Positions 5,756 through 12,565 of a stretch of DNA of 28,514 nucleotides are shown one piece after another. Every line of letters begins with the position of its first letter. The first letter of the stretch is position 1. The notes below the pieces were generated by a model. It had not been told where the DNA came from, made no database searches, and worked only from the letters and a program-made list of their open reading frames with translations. The position numbers were made by a program, and so were the translations under genes. This stretch comes from a virus, in IMG/VR virus record IMGVR_UViG_3300015263_001359, positions 1 to 28,514 of that record; one strand, given 5' to 3'.

Positions 5756-6270
5756 TATTAGAATACGGTTAGCTTGATAACCGACTGGTCTTTGACCGAT
5801 AAGGATATAATTCTCGCAAGGGAATTGAAAGGGTGCAGTCTCACACTGCCTCGCTCTATGAGTCCATTTAAGCAAGCAACGCTTTACTGCCAGTAATTTC
5901 TCCTGGTAGCTATCTTGTCCAACCAAGGTAGATAAGAGGTAAGCCGATTGCAGTTAGTTTCCTTGTTGAGAGCAGGGATATAGAGTCTGGGGCAACGCTG
6001 AGGACGAAAGATGGTAGAGGTACCAATCACTAACAGCACACCAAAATTGGAAGAATCTGAATTAAGTAAGTTGTAGAATATGAGTTCGAACCCCACTAAG
6101 GTAAGGGCAAGTATTCAGTACAAGAGATGACGAGGGCAAAAAATCCTCAGGTAGTCTTGAAGTACCGCACAGTAGGGCTAGTAACCCGAAACGCAAGAGG
6201 CGTGTCGTATTCTGTAGACCAAAAGTTTATGGAGCGACTGTTAGGGCACGTCTCTGTGAGTTTAACCACT
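5756..6270 (+). ncRNA. Candidate large structured noncoding RNA, segment A
   Basis: No plausible coding frame fills these 515 bases. Consecutive perfect hairpins are visible: 5766-5771/5778-5783; 5809-5815/5820-5826 closed by a GCAA tetraloop; 5835-5839/5845-5849; CTGCCAG 5887-5893 with CTGGTAG 5903-5909; CTATCTT 5910-5916 with AAGGTAG 5925-5931. Composition is more GC-rich than the genes. It lies downstream of promoter P5611 and directly before a tRNA. Giant phage RNAs such as GOLLD and ROOL are known next to phage tRNAs; membership is not shown. Confidence 0.55.
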
Positions 6271-6274
6271 TTAA

Positions 6275-6348
6275 GTGGGAGTAGCTCAGTTGGTTAGAGC
6301 ATCAGATAGTAACTCTGAAGGTCGCAGGTTCAAATCCTGTCTTCTACA
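6275..6348 (+). tRNA. tRNA with GTA anticodon, unusual A33 (Tyr-like)
   Basis: Acceptor GTGGGAG/CTTCTAC, D arm GCTC/GAGC, anticodon stem TCAGA/TCTGA and T arm GCAGG/CCTGT with TTCAAAT all form. The loop is TAGTAAC, placing GTA at 6309-6311 but A instead of the near-universal U at position 33. It also has a short variable loop, whereas bacterial tRNA-Tyr is class II. A canonical tRNA-Tyr exists at 13672. Confidence 0.8.
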
Positions 6349-6720
6349 TCATAAACTAGATGTAAAAAACGCAAAGACCCTAACAGGTTTGAGATTAAAA
6401 TTACCTAATCCCATTGTCTTCGGATAATATGGGGTCACAGAGGCTCGCAAGGCGGATGTGATTTGATTGGAAACTGCACTTTATCAAGCGTTAAGAGCGT
6501 AGACACAACTCGCAAGGTTGGGGGAATGTTGATAGTCGAGTAGTTTCAAACCGATGAGAGAAATGCTACTCTCTAAAAAAAGCGGTAATGTCGGCAGACT
6601 AGACTGTACCTTCGGGTAGGTTTGGTGGATAAGAAATTAATCTTTGGGATAAGCACCCATTGAGTACGGTTTCAAAGGTGTCGTCAACGGAGGGTGTAGT
6701 CTCAGCCCGATGAAAAAAAT
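6349..6720 (+). ncRNA. Candidate structured noncoding RNA, segment B
   Basis: About 370 bases between two tRNAs with no credible gene. A 9-bp helix (CCCA plus TTGTC at 6410-6418 with GATAA and TGGG at 6423-6433, TA bulge) is capped by a TTCG tetraloop, and a second stem TACC-TTCG-GGTA lies at 6607-6618. A further stem with a Gly-Cys-Ala-Ala type GCAA turn is near 6505-6517. It may belong to the same RNA as segment A with the tRNA embedded. Confidence 0.5.
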
Positions 6721-6724
6721 ATAT

Positions 6725-6798
6725 TGCAATGTAGAGCAGTTGGTCAGCTCGCTTGGCTCATAACCAAGAGGTCGGGAGTTCGAATCTCCCCATTGCTA
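6725..6798 (+). tRNA. tRNA-Met or Ile2 (CAT)
   Basis: Anticodon stem CTTGG/CCAAG with loop CTCATAA places CAT at 6759-6761; T arm GGGAG/CTCCC with TTCGAAT; D arm GAGC/GCTC. The acceptor pairs except for a T-T mismatch at position 1-72. The anticodon stem lacks the three G-C pairs of initiators. A second CAT tRNA is at 8811; one of the two may be lysidine-modified Ile2. Confidence 0.88.
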
Positions 6799-6856
6799 CT
6801 AAGTCTCCTGCCGAGCATCCTAGGCAATGTGAGGAATTACAGGGGCTTATCTACTA

Positions 6857-6942
6857 TAGAGAGTAACGGGAAAACCAGTAAGTACCAGCAGAAGCAGTCA
6901 TTCTAGACATAACTGTGAAGGGTTCAAATCTTACCTCTCTAC
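6857..6942 (+). other. tRNA-like element with perfect acceptor stem
   Basis: TAGAGAG (6857-6863) pairs perfectly with CTCTCTA (6935-6941), and a TTCAAAT T-loop sits at the right distance. However, the T stem has only three good pairs and no ordinary anticodon stem-loop can be drawn. An ATTCTAG segment could hold TCT. It is a degenerate or divergent tRNA, or part of a larger RNA. Confidence 0.4.
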
Positions 6943-6944
6943 TT

Positions 6945-7022
6945 GGTCTCATGTGTCCGATTGGCATGCGGAATTTAGCCTGTCACGCTTCAAAAACGAG
7001 AGTTCGAATCTCTCTGGGACCG
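6945..7022 (+). tRNA. tRNA-Asp(GTC), weak anticodon stem
   Basis: Acceptor GGTCTCA/TGGGACC and T arm GAGAG/CTCTC with TTCGAAT are perfect. Loop CTGTCAC gives anticodon GTC at 6982-6984 and the discriminator is G, both proper for Asp. Only the inner three anticodon-stem pairs form and the D stem has about three, so folding may need help. Confidence 0.75.
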
Positions 7023-7030
7023 CAATAAAC

Positions 7031-7595
7031 GGACTGTCCCAAGTTTGACGAAACAAGGGGTTTAACAGATAGTACATACGAGAGATGAGTATAAAGCAAC
7101 TTGCTTCCGTTGACGTTCTTTGATAAAAATATGGGCTCGCCAGGCTTTGACAAGTTAGGCGGATTTATAATGTTCAGCACAGAGAGATAACTGTTTAAAA
7201 CTAAGGTGAAATTTGATAACTGGAAACAGACAAATTGAAGCAAACATGAGAGTTGTTCACTCAATCTTGAACGGTAGTGATGCTATCGTTGGAGACAACG
7301 CACAAGTTGAGTTAGCTTACGCTGCTTAACAACCATTGGTGAAAAAGGGATTGCAATAACCACAGTAATTTCCTATCCTCAGAATCCCTGAAAGACCCGA
7401 AGCTCAAAAGAGTAGTGAAGCTGTAGGGATAGGAAGACAATTACCTTCTTGTTGGTATAGGTCAAAACAAGTGGTGGAGCGGTGGAATTTGATTCGACCC
7501 CGATTCCCTAACATGTGGAATTCAAATACATGTAAGCTGTATAAAACGTTATAATGATGATAGTTTGGACGAGGGTTCGATTCCCTCCGAGTCCA
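7031..7595 (+). ncRNA. ssrA: Phage transfer-messenger RNA (tmRNA) candidate
   Basis: The 3' end carries GTTTGGACGAGGGTTCGATT, the tmRNA pattern before and through the T loop (stem 7571-7575/7583-7587). The 5' end GGACT pairs with AGTCC (7590-7594) and is followed by TTTGACGAAAC, resembling the tmRNA D-like region. A tag frame GDNAQVELAYAA (7291-7326) ends in TAA followed by CAACC, like bacterial ssrA tags ending in LAA. A 9-bp helix (TTCCTATCC near 7370 with GGATAGGAA near 7427) fits a pseudoknot arm. At about 565 nt it is longer than the usual 350-400, with the excess before the tag. The third acceptor pair is A-T, not the G-U needed for alanine charging. Confidence 0.7.
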
Positions 7596-7597
7596 CA

Positions 7598-7717
7598 AAG
7601 GGATGTAGCACCTTTCGCTAAATTGGGGTTAGGGGATGTGAAAAGCAAATGAACCTATTAATAGCTTATTCCTAGGCAAGACTAAACCGATTCGTAAGAC
7701 ATGAGGCTTGCCAGATT
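7598..7717 (+). other. Noncoding spacer with hairpins
   Basis: No gene is seen. GGCAAG (7675-7680) can pair with CTTGCC (7708-7713), and AAAGG/CCTTT forms just after the tmRNA end. It is probably a processing or structured spacer between tmRNA and tRNA-Thr. Confidence 0.35.
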
Positions 7718-7790
7718 GCCTGAATAGCTCAGTTGGTAGAGCAGCTGATTTGTAATCAGCAGGTCGTCAGTTCGAGTCTGACTTTAGGCT
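7718..7790 (+). tRNA. tRNA-Thr(TGT)
   Basis: Acceptor GCCTGAA/TTTAGGC, anticodon stem GCTGA/TCAGC with loop TTTGTAA and anticodon TGT at 7751-7753, T arm GTCAG/CTGAC with TTCGAGT. All helices are intact; discriminator T. Confidence 0.96.
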
Positions 7791-7985
7791 CACGTGTCCC
7801 TACCAAGGACTAATACAATCCTGTATGATGAGAAATAGTTTGGTAACTATATGGATTGCTACCACTCAGCACGTGTTGTGGTATTAGCAGAGTAGAAGAG
7901 GACTAAGCCCCTATTGAGGGTTATATGGTGTTAAGACCTTTATCTGTTAGCCCTAACCCAAACGGGGACAGCTTCTGTTGGGCGA
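7791..7985 (+). ncRNA. Candidate structured noncoding RNA, segment C
   Basis: About 195 noncoding bases between tRNA-Thr and tRNA-Val carry ATAGTT-TGGT-AACTAT, TACCAC paired with GTGGTA around 7859-7884, CCC-AAAC-GGG and ACAG-CTT-CTGT. An outer GCCC/GGGC pair encloses the last two hairpins (about 7950-7982). This density of perfect stems is unlikely in an inert spacer. Confidence 0.45.
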
Positions 7986-7991
7986 AAATTT

Positions 7992-8065
7992 ACTCCGATA
8001 ACTCAGCTGGTTAGAGTGCCACTCTTACATAGTGGAAGTCCTTGGTTCGAATCCAAGTTGGAGTA
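7992..8065 (+). tRNA. tRNA-Val(TAC)
   Basis: Acceptor ACTCCGA/TTGGAGT, anticodon stem CCACT/AGTGG with loop CTTACAT and anticodon TAC at 8026-8028, T arm CTTGG/CCAAG with TTCGAAT. Discriminator A, no CCA. Confidence 0.95.
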
Positions 8066-8079
8066 CTAATAATTTAATA

Positions 8080-8460
8080 ATGAGTAATTGTAAACATTGT
8101 AGTAAAGTTTTAACTAAAAAAGCAAATAAATATTGTAATAAAGATTGTTACTTTAATGCTACGTTTCAGTTATCCATAGAAAAATTCTATAAAGGATTAA
8201 TTTGTGATAATAAAACCATAAAGAAAATATTAATATTTATAAATGGGGAAAGGTGTGTTGAATGTACGCAAGGAAATGAATGGAATGGGTTACCCTTAAC
8301 ATTAGAAGTAGACCATATAGATGGTAATTCAGATAATAATGACCCTAACAATGTAAGGTTACTTTGCCCTAACTGCCACAGTCAGACTCCTACTTCAAGA
8401 GGTAAAAATGAAAGGAAGAATACAAAGAGGAATAAGTATTTAAGGAATTATAAATCATAA
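8080..8460 (+). CDS. HNH endonuclease inside the tRNA island
   Basis: I use ATG 8080, since the longer frame would begin inside tRNA-Val. The 126-aa product has an N-terminal zinc knuckle (MSNCKHCSK, then YCNKDC). A classical HNH domain follows: CVECTQGNEWNGLPL, LEVDHIDGNSDNN and RLLCPNCHSQT, with the catalytic DH pair and CxxC zinc ligands. It resembles the small free-standing HNH nucleases common in phages. The gene is more AT-rich than its neighbours and sits alone between tRNA-Val and micro-genes, consistent with a mobile homing-type insertion. Target site unknown. Confidence 0.85.
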   Translation: MSNCKHCSKVLTKKANKYCNKDCYFNATFQLSIEKFYKGLICDNKTIKKILIFINGERCVECTQGNEWNGLPLTLEVDHIDGNSDNNDPNNVRLLCPNCHSQTPTSRGKNERKNTKRNKYLRNYKS

Positions 8461-8464
8461 TATC

Positions 8465-8593
8465 ATGCCCTATAAAAAAATAACAACAGGTAAGAACAAA
8501 GGTAAGTACAAAGTTACTGGAGGCAAGATGAAAGGTAGAGTAATCAAAAAATCTCAAATGCAAGCCATAGAGATTAATAAACACAAAAAGTAA
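8465..8593 (+). CDS. Highly basic micro-protein (42 aa)
   Basis: ATG 8465 follows the HNH stop by 4 nt and opens 42 codons: MPYKKITTGKNKGKYKVTGG onward, ending INKHKK. Lys and Gly dominate, and Asp and Glu are nearly absent, suggesting DNA or RNA binding. It resembles the KYKKGGKCKK micro-protein at 13425 in composition. Function unknown. Confidence 0.55.
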   Translation: MPYKKITTGKNKGKYKVTGGKMKGRVIKKSQMQAIEINKHKK

Positions 8594-8594
8594 T

Positions 8595-8729
8595 ATGGCA
8601 ACAGACCCAAAGAAAAGGAAAGAGACTCCATCGTTAAAGGAACAGATTGATGCAATTGACAGGAAACTGCCAAGGCGTATGCGTAAGCCACAACTGATAC
8701 CTAACAAAAATAAGTCTAGGCTAGCCTAA
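8595..8729 (+). CDS. Basic micro-protein (44 aa)
   Basis: ATG 8595 lies 1 nt after the previous stop. The frame MATDPKKRKETPSLKEQIDA continues to a basic RRMRKPQ segment and ends SRLA, with TAA at 8727-8729, 3 nt before tRNA-Arg. Probably helical; function unknown. Confidence 0.55.
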   Translation: MATDPKKRKETPSLKEQIDAIDRKLPRRMRKPQLIPNKNKSRLA

Positions 8730-8732
8730 ATT

Positions 8733-8806
8733 AGTTCCGTAGTTCAGTTGGATAGAACGTCTCCCTTCTAAGGAGAATGTCAGGGGTTCGAATCCTCTCG
8801 GAACTA
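8733..8806 (+). tRNA. tRNA-Arg(TCT)
   Basis: Acceptor AGTTCCG/CGGAACT is perfect; anticodon stem TCTCC/GGAGA with loop CTTCTAA and anticodon TCT at 8767-8769; T arm AGGGG/CCTCT with TTCGAAT. Discriminator A, no CCA. It reads AGA, a codon used heavily in this window. Confidence 0.95.
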
Positions 8807-8810
8807 CTAT

Positions 8811-8884
8811 GGTCTCATAGCTCAGTTGGTTAGAGCACCTGACTCATAATCAGGGGGTCGGAGGTTCAAGCCCTTCTGGGACCA
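8811..8884 (+). tRNA. tRNA-Met or Ile2 (CAT), second copy
   Basis: Acceptor GGTCTCA/TGGGACC, anticodon stem CCTGA/TCAGG with loop CTCATAA and anticodon CAT at 8845-8847, T arm GGAGG/CCTTC with loop TTCAAGC. All helices are intact; discriminator A. The acceptor stem is the same as that of tRNA-Asp at 6945. Confidence 0.94.
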
Positions 8885-8905
8885 CAAATTACCTAATTCA
8901 GATAC

Positions 8906-9082
8906 ATGTACAAAACAAAACTTCTAAAAAGAGATATATCCCAAATAGACAAGCTTAACAAAGAGATAGAGGAGCATGAGGCTCTTGGCTATGTAGCCGA
9001 CCAAATACAGTTCATCCCCTTTGATTCCAAGGTTACGGTTGTGGCAGTAATGCAAAGGGATTTCACCCCAGGTTTAAATTAA
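8906..9082 (+). CDS. Small hypothetical protein (58 aa)
   Basis: ATG 8906 opens 58 codons ending at TAA 9080-9082. Residues 1-27 form a charged helix (MYKTKLLKRDISQIDKLNKE), suggesting a short coiled coil, followed by a beta-like region (KVTVVAVMQRDF). The stop lies in the leader TAAATTAAATAAT that abuts the next start. Function unknown. Confidence 0.6.
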   Translation: MYKTKLLKRDISQIDKLNKEIEEHEALGYVADQIQFIPFDSKVTVVAVMQRDFTPGLN

Positions 9083-9087
9083 ATAAT

Positions 9088-9615
9088 ATGGCTACAGAAT
9101 TTTCTAGGTTAAAGATTAGATTAAATAAGTTCACCTCAATAATGGGTGGACTTTTGTTTTTGATGCCCCTTATACTATGGATGATAGATGGGCAGATTAG
9201 GATTTCCATAAGCAACTACGCATATATGGAAAACAACGAGTGGTATATAGCCCTTATGACCATGGCAGGGGCTGTATTCATAATGGATGGGTCCATATGG
9301 AACAGACGATGGTACAATATAATACTTGGATGTTCTCTTATAGGTATAGCAACGACTCCACATCTTGATGGTCCGATAACAACAGCTTTACATTATATCT
9401 TCGCAGCGATTTTCTTCGCAGGCAGTGTCACTTCAATGATTGTATTCAGTAGTAAAGAACAGCGGTCATTAAAGATTTTTTTAGCTATGGCGGTAGCTGT
9501 AGCCATGTCCTTAAATGCCATTATTCCTAATAACGGGCTCTTCTGGGCTGAGTGGATTGGGATGATTCCAATATGCTTTCACTTTATGGGTGAAGTGTAC
9601 GGAAAGTTGGATTAA
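9088..9615 (+). CDS. Six-TM integral membrane protein (175 aa)
   Basis: ATG 9088 directly follows TAAATTAAATAAT (9075-9087). About six hydrophobic segments are visible, near residues 17-35, 50-68, 74-92, 99-120, 128-146 and 150-170, joined by short loops. A conserved-looking acidic residue lies in a loop (PHLDGPITTALH). There is no signal peptide. It would reside in the host inner membrane. I cannot assign a family; roles such as superinfection exclusion or lysis control are only possibilities. Confidence 0.7.
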   Translation: MATEFSRLKIRLNKFTSIMGGLLFLMPLILWMIDGQIRISISNYAYMENNEWYIALMTMAGAVFIMDGSIWNRRWYNIILGCSLIGIATTPHLDGPITTALHYIFAAIFFAGSVTSMIVFSSKEQRSLKIFLAMAVAVAMSLNAIIPNNGLFWAEWIGMIPICFHFMGEVYGKLD

Positions 9616-9679
9616 CTGTTTTAAAAAATTATTTTTTTGTAAATTTTATCGACGAAAGGTAAAATATTAGTATAGGTTT

Positions 9680-9711
9680 TTGGTCATGTGGATTAATCTC
9701 CATATATTTGC
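9680..9711 (+). promoter_or_regulatory. Promoter of the lipoprotein operon, P9704
   Basis: TTTG (9680-9683), 20-bp spacer, TATATTTG (9704-9711). The first ATG is 20 nt downstream at 9732. An imperfect 8-bp inverted repeat (9643-9650 with 9658-9665) lies just upstream but lacks a T run. Confidence 0.85.
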
Positions 9712-9731
9712 AACTACTTAAAACCTTAGAA

Positions 9732-11078
9732 ATGAAAAGACTATTATTATTACTATTCGTACTTATCTTTATTGGGTGCCAAACGGAACCAATTGAAGTA
9801 CTACAAGAAGCCCCGTTGCAAAAAGCTGACTTTAAGAAATCATTGCCAGCCAAAGCCGACTCTATCCAGATTGCAAAAAATGTATTCAAAAAGGTACATG
9901 CAAATGGTGTAGTTGAGGTAACCCACTACGATGATGTAGATGAACTACAGGAAAAAACAACCTACAATAGGGAAACAACAGACTACTATGCATCTGCATC
10001 CGTATCCCCTTCGATAACTGTAGGAACCCACAAAGAAACCGTTGTTATAACTGGAGGACCTTTCCCTGCTGAGCCAGGATGGGTTGGATTTGGTAATGGA
10101 CAGCGTAAAGTAAGAAGCGAGATTGTATCTTGGACTACTGACCGAATAGAGGTTATAGTGCCTGCAGGAGCTTACTCAGGGGTAGTTAACATTTACGACA
10201 TATCAGACAACACTACAATTGTGGCACAGACTACCAATTCACTTACTGTGAAATATGGTATATACGCTGCAAATATTTATGATTCTTCTACTCAGACATC
10301 TACTTGGGAGCGTATAGCTTTTGACGGACCAGATGTTGTGTGGCATCCTGAAATAGGACAATATGATTCTAGTATTCTTAGTTTAGTTCAAGAGGCTTTT
10401 GATGCTTGGACCCAAGTTAGCGGTATGAACTGGAGTATTGGAGACCCCGTAGCTATTGATGCCAATAGTTCAGCTTCCGAAGGTAACTTCGTATTTGGAT
10501 TTGGACCCTCCCCAGGAGCAGCACATAATTCTATGGCTTATACTCCTTGTGGTGATGGAACTTTTTATATATCTGGTGGTAGGGTAGTATTCGATGAGAA
10601 AAGAGATTGGGTAGCTGCTTTACATGAATTTGGTCACGCTATAGGGCTTCCCCATAGCAATAATTCAGGAAGTTGTATGGTCCCAACTGGGGGAAGAAGT
10701 ATATCAACTTGGGATGCTGAAGGTGCTTCAGATAAAGTAGATTGGTCTGTAGCCAATACACCTTCTTGTGCAACTCCATTTGAAACAGGTACTTATGTAC
10801 CAACTTACACATATTACAGAGATGCCGATGGTGACGGGTATGGTAACCCAAACAATATTACATCTACTACAGATACAACAGCACCATCTGGATATGTATC
10901 AGATAATACAGACTGCGATGACAATGATGCTTCTGTAAACCCAGGGATGACTGAAATCCCAGGAAATGGTAAAGACGATGACTGTAACCCTAGAACAAAA
11001 GATAGGGTTAAAGGCGGAGGCTCTGGAGGGGGCGGAGGCGGAAACGGTAACGGTCATGGTCCAAAGAAAAATAATTAA
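9732..11078 (+). CDS. Lipoprotein metzincin metalloprotease with TIG and MopE-like domains
   Basis: I start at ATG 9732, 20 nt after the promoter. The 448-aa product has a lipoprotein signal ([16 protein letters not shown], lipid Cys16). Residues about 85-165 look like an IPT/TIG Ig-like domain ([28 protein letters not shown]). A catalytic domain follows with [11 protein letters not shown] at 298-308, the metzincin HExxHxxGxxH zinc site with Glu299 as base, and Met316 as the likely Met-turn. Residues 361-425 are a Ca-binding MopE/thrombospondin-3-like tail ([27 protein letters not shown]), then a Gly-rich linker. It should be an envelope-anchored protease, likely on the cell surface. Few phages carry such a gene. 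Substrate unknown. Confidence 0.85.
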   Translation: MKRLLLLLFVLIFIGCQTEPIEVLQEAPLQKADFKKSLPAKADSIQIAKNVFKKVHANGVVEVTHYDDVDELQEKTTYNRETTDYYASASVSPSITVGTHKETVVITGGPFPAEPGWVGFGNGQRKVRSEIVSWTTDRIEVIVPAGAYSGVVNIYDISDNTTIVAQTTNSLTVKYGIYAANIYDSSTQTSTWERIAFDGPDVVWHPEIGQYDSSILSLVQEAFDAWTQVSGMNWSIGDPVAIDANSSASEGNFVFGFGPSPGAAHNSMAYTPCGDGTFYISGGRVVFDEKRDWVAALHEFGHAIGLPHSNNSGSCMVPTGGRSISTWDAEGASDKVDWSVANTPSCATPFETGTYVPTYTYYRDADGDGYGNPNNITSTTDTTAPSGYVSDNTDCDDNDASVNPGMTEIPGNGKDDDCNPRTKDRVKGGGSGGGGGGNGNGHGPKKNN

Positions 11079-11103
11079 ATTAACTAATCTAAAAAAATAA
11101 ATT

Positions 11104-11970
11104 ATGAAAAAATTATTATTATTTTTATCAATCTTATTGGTGTTTGGATGTTCAACAGATGAAGCTGTACAATCTCCAGCAGAAGCAGAGCTTCAGACTG
11201 CAAGTATGAGACTTTTACAACCAAGATTACCAAAAAGGACCAACATTATCCTTAGACCTACAGCTGTGAACAACAATCCAGTCGGTAGATACATGGAAAC
11301 CCCAATACCTTATGATGGTATATTGGAGGTAATTCCAAGCGATGGGCTTGTGGACTGGGATAATGACGGTGATTTGGATTTGATTACACAAGAGTACGGA
11401 TGTGAGACAGCGTTCAGACAATACGTATTCTATGTATCAATAGACCAAGACCCTAACCAAAAAGTGGCAATCTGCTACACAGCTTCAAGAGCTACTATCT
11501 TAGGCTTTGAGGACGTAAACGGTGACGGGTACCAAGATGTCCTTCTATATGGAGGTAAAACAAGAGCTTACAACGCTGAGCTTGACATTTATGGGAACTA
11601 CACTATTGAGAACAACAGTTATGTATTTGAACCTGTAAGCTATTTTAACGTAGGTATCAACACTGAGGGGCAATACCCACTCTCTACAACAGAGATATTA
11701 GCTAGTATGGAAGTATCTGAGGTAGAAAACGGACAACCTAACAACTTGGTCTGGGACCTAAGTGCTTATGGATATCATGCTTACACATTCTATGTTGATT
11801 TCTGGGAAGGTCAGAATATTGGAGACGGACAGTACTATGGTCAGACTTGGACCTATGGATTCTGGGGATTCTATTTCAATGACAGACTTGCAAGGAATCA
11901 GGAATATACTATAAGTTTTAGATACATGGACAATTGTGACAGACTAAATGTAACCTTTATAAACAACTAA
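11104..11970 (+). CDS. Lipoprotein with FG-GAP-like calcium repeats
   Basis: The 288-aa product has a lipoprotein signal (MKKLLLFLSILLVFGC, Cys16) and then STDEAV. Two Ca-binding loops of the FG-GAP/VCBS integrin type are clear: DWDNDGDLDLIT (residues 84-95) and FEDVNGDGYQDVLLYG (135-150). The C-terminal part (YTFYVDFWEGQN, TWTYGFWGFYFND) is aromatic and beta-rich. It is the second gene of the P9704 operon, 25 nt after the metzincin. Probably a surface protein for binding sugars or proteins; the precise role is unknown. Confidence 0.75.
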   Translation: MKKLLLFLSILLVFGCSTDEAVQSPAEAELQTASMRLLQPRLPKRTNIILRPTAVNNNPVGRYMETPIPYDGILEVIPSDGLVDWDNDGDLDLITQEYGCETAFRQYVFYVSIDQDPNQKVAICYTASRATILGFEDVNGDGYQDVLLYGGKTRAYNAELDIYGNYTIENNSYVFEPVSYFNVGINTEGQYPLSTTEILASMEVSEVENGQPNNLVWDLSAYGYHAYTFYVDFWEGQNIGDGQYYGQTWTYGFWGFYFNDRLARNQEYTISFRYMDNCDRLNVTFINN

Positions 11971-11974
11971 AACG

Positions 11975-12562
11975 ATGAAGAAAATTCTATTAACACTTTT
12001 ATTATCATTTGGTTTTTTGGCATGCACCAATGAGGCTGTGACCAATGATATCACCACAGAGGACCTTAAATCCCCTACAACAGCAGCCAAACAAGGATTA
12101 ACTGACGGAACAAAAGGAGTGGATTGTGATGCATTCGTATTACCCCCTTCTGACCAATTTTACACTTACTACAACAATGCAGGAACAGTAAGTTTATTGG
12201 AGTTTAGATTAAACGAACTAAACAACAATGTGTATTTTAGGTTCTATCCAAAAAATGGAAAGTTCCAAGAAGTTCTTACTGCTTCTAGGTTAACAGGTAA
12301 TATTTTATATGCTGTTCGTGATGCAGATGGAAACCTACTTGAACCATATAATTCAGGAGAAGATATCTTCAGAATTAGAATAGTTGGTATCAATGGAACT
12401 AATTATGACCAAACAGTTTGCTTTAACCCTACAAGTTATGTAAGTGCAATTTATTTAAAAGGTAAACAAGCATTGCCTGAGGGCGATTTTGAAGTGGAAT
12501 TTATAGACTATACACAATTTGGTGTAGCTAAAAAATATTTTAGTAACCCTTATACCTTTTAA
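11975..12562 (+). CDS. Lipoprotein, unknown family (195 aa)
   Basis: Signal MKKILLTLLLSFGFLAC places the lipid Cys at 17, followed by TNEAVTND. The mature part is beta-rich (YNNAGTVSLLEFRLNEL, VYFRFYPKNG) and has two further Cys (near residues 50 and 133) that could form a disulfide. It starts 4 nt after the FG-GAP gene, so it is in the same operon. It shares with the other three lipoproteins the acidic residue at Cys+3 and Leu-Lys/Gln at Cys+14. Function unknown. Confidence 0.7.
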   Translation: MKKILLTLLLSFGFLACTNEAVTNDITTEDLKSPTTAAKQGLTDGTKGVDCDAFVLPPSDQFYTYYNNAGTVSLLEFRLNELNNNVYFRFYPKNGKFQEVLTASRLTGNILYAVRDADGNLLEPYNSGEDIFRIRIVGINGTNYDQTVCFNPTSYVSAIYLKGKQALPEGDFEVEFIDYTQFGVAKKYFSNPYTF

Positions 12563-12565
12563 ATT

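Noticed and set aside
6596-6702. Group I intron core, suggested by AGACTA (6596-6601) pairing with TAGTCT (6697-6702) like a P7 helix
   Set aside because: The interval between the strands is too long, no P3/P8 or P4/P6 set could be drawn, and no interrupted exon flanks it; both neighbouring tRNAs are intact.
6724-6906. A 60-aa plus-strand frame beginning in tRNA-Met
   Set aside because: It covers a complete tRNA and has no promoter or leader; composition follows the RNA structure.
7246-7329. A 27-codon gene starting at ATG 7246
   Set aside because: Its last 12 codons are better explained as the tmRNA tag; the ATG-to-tag part has no separate support.
9643-9665. Terminator upstream of the lipoprotein operon
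   Set aside because: The inverted repeat is A/T-only at the base and is not followed by a T run.
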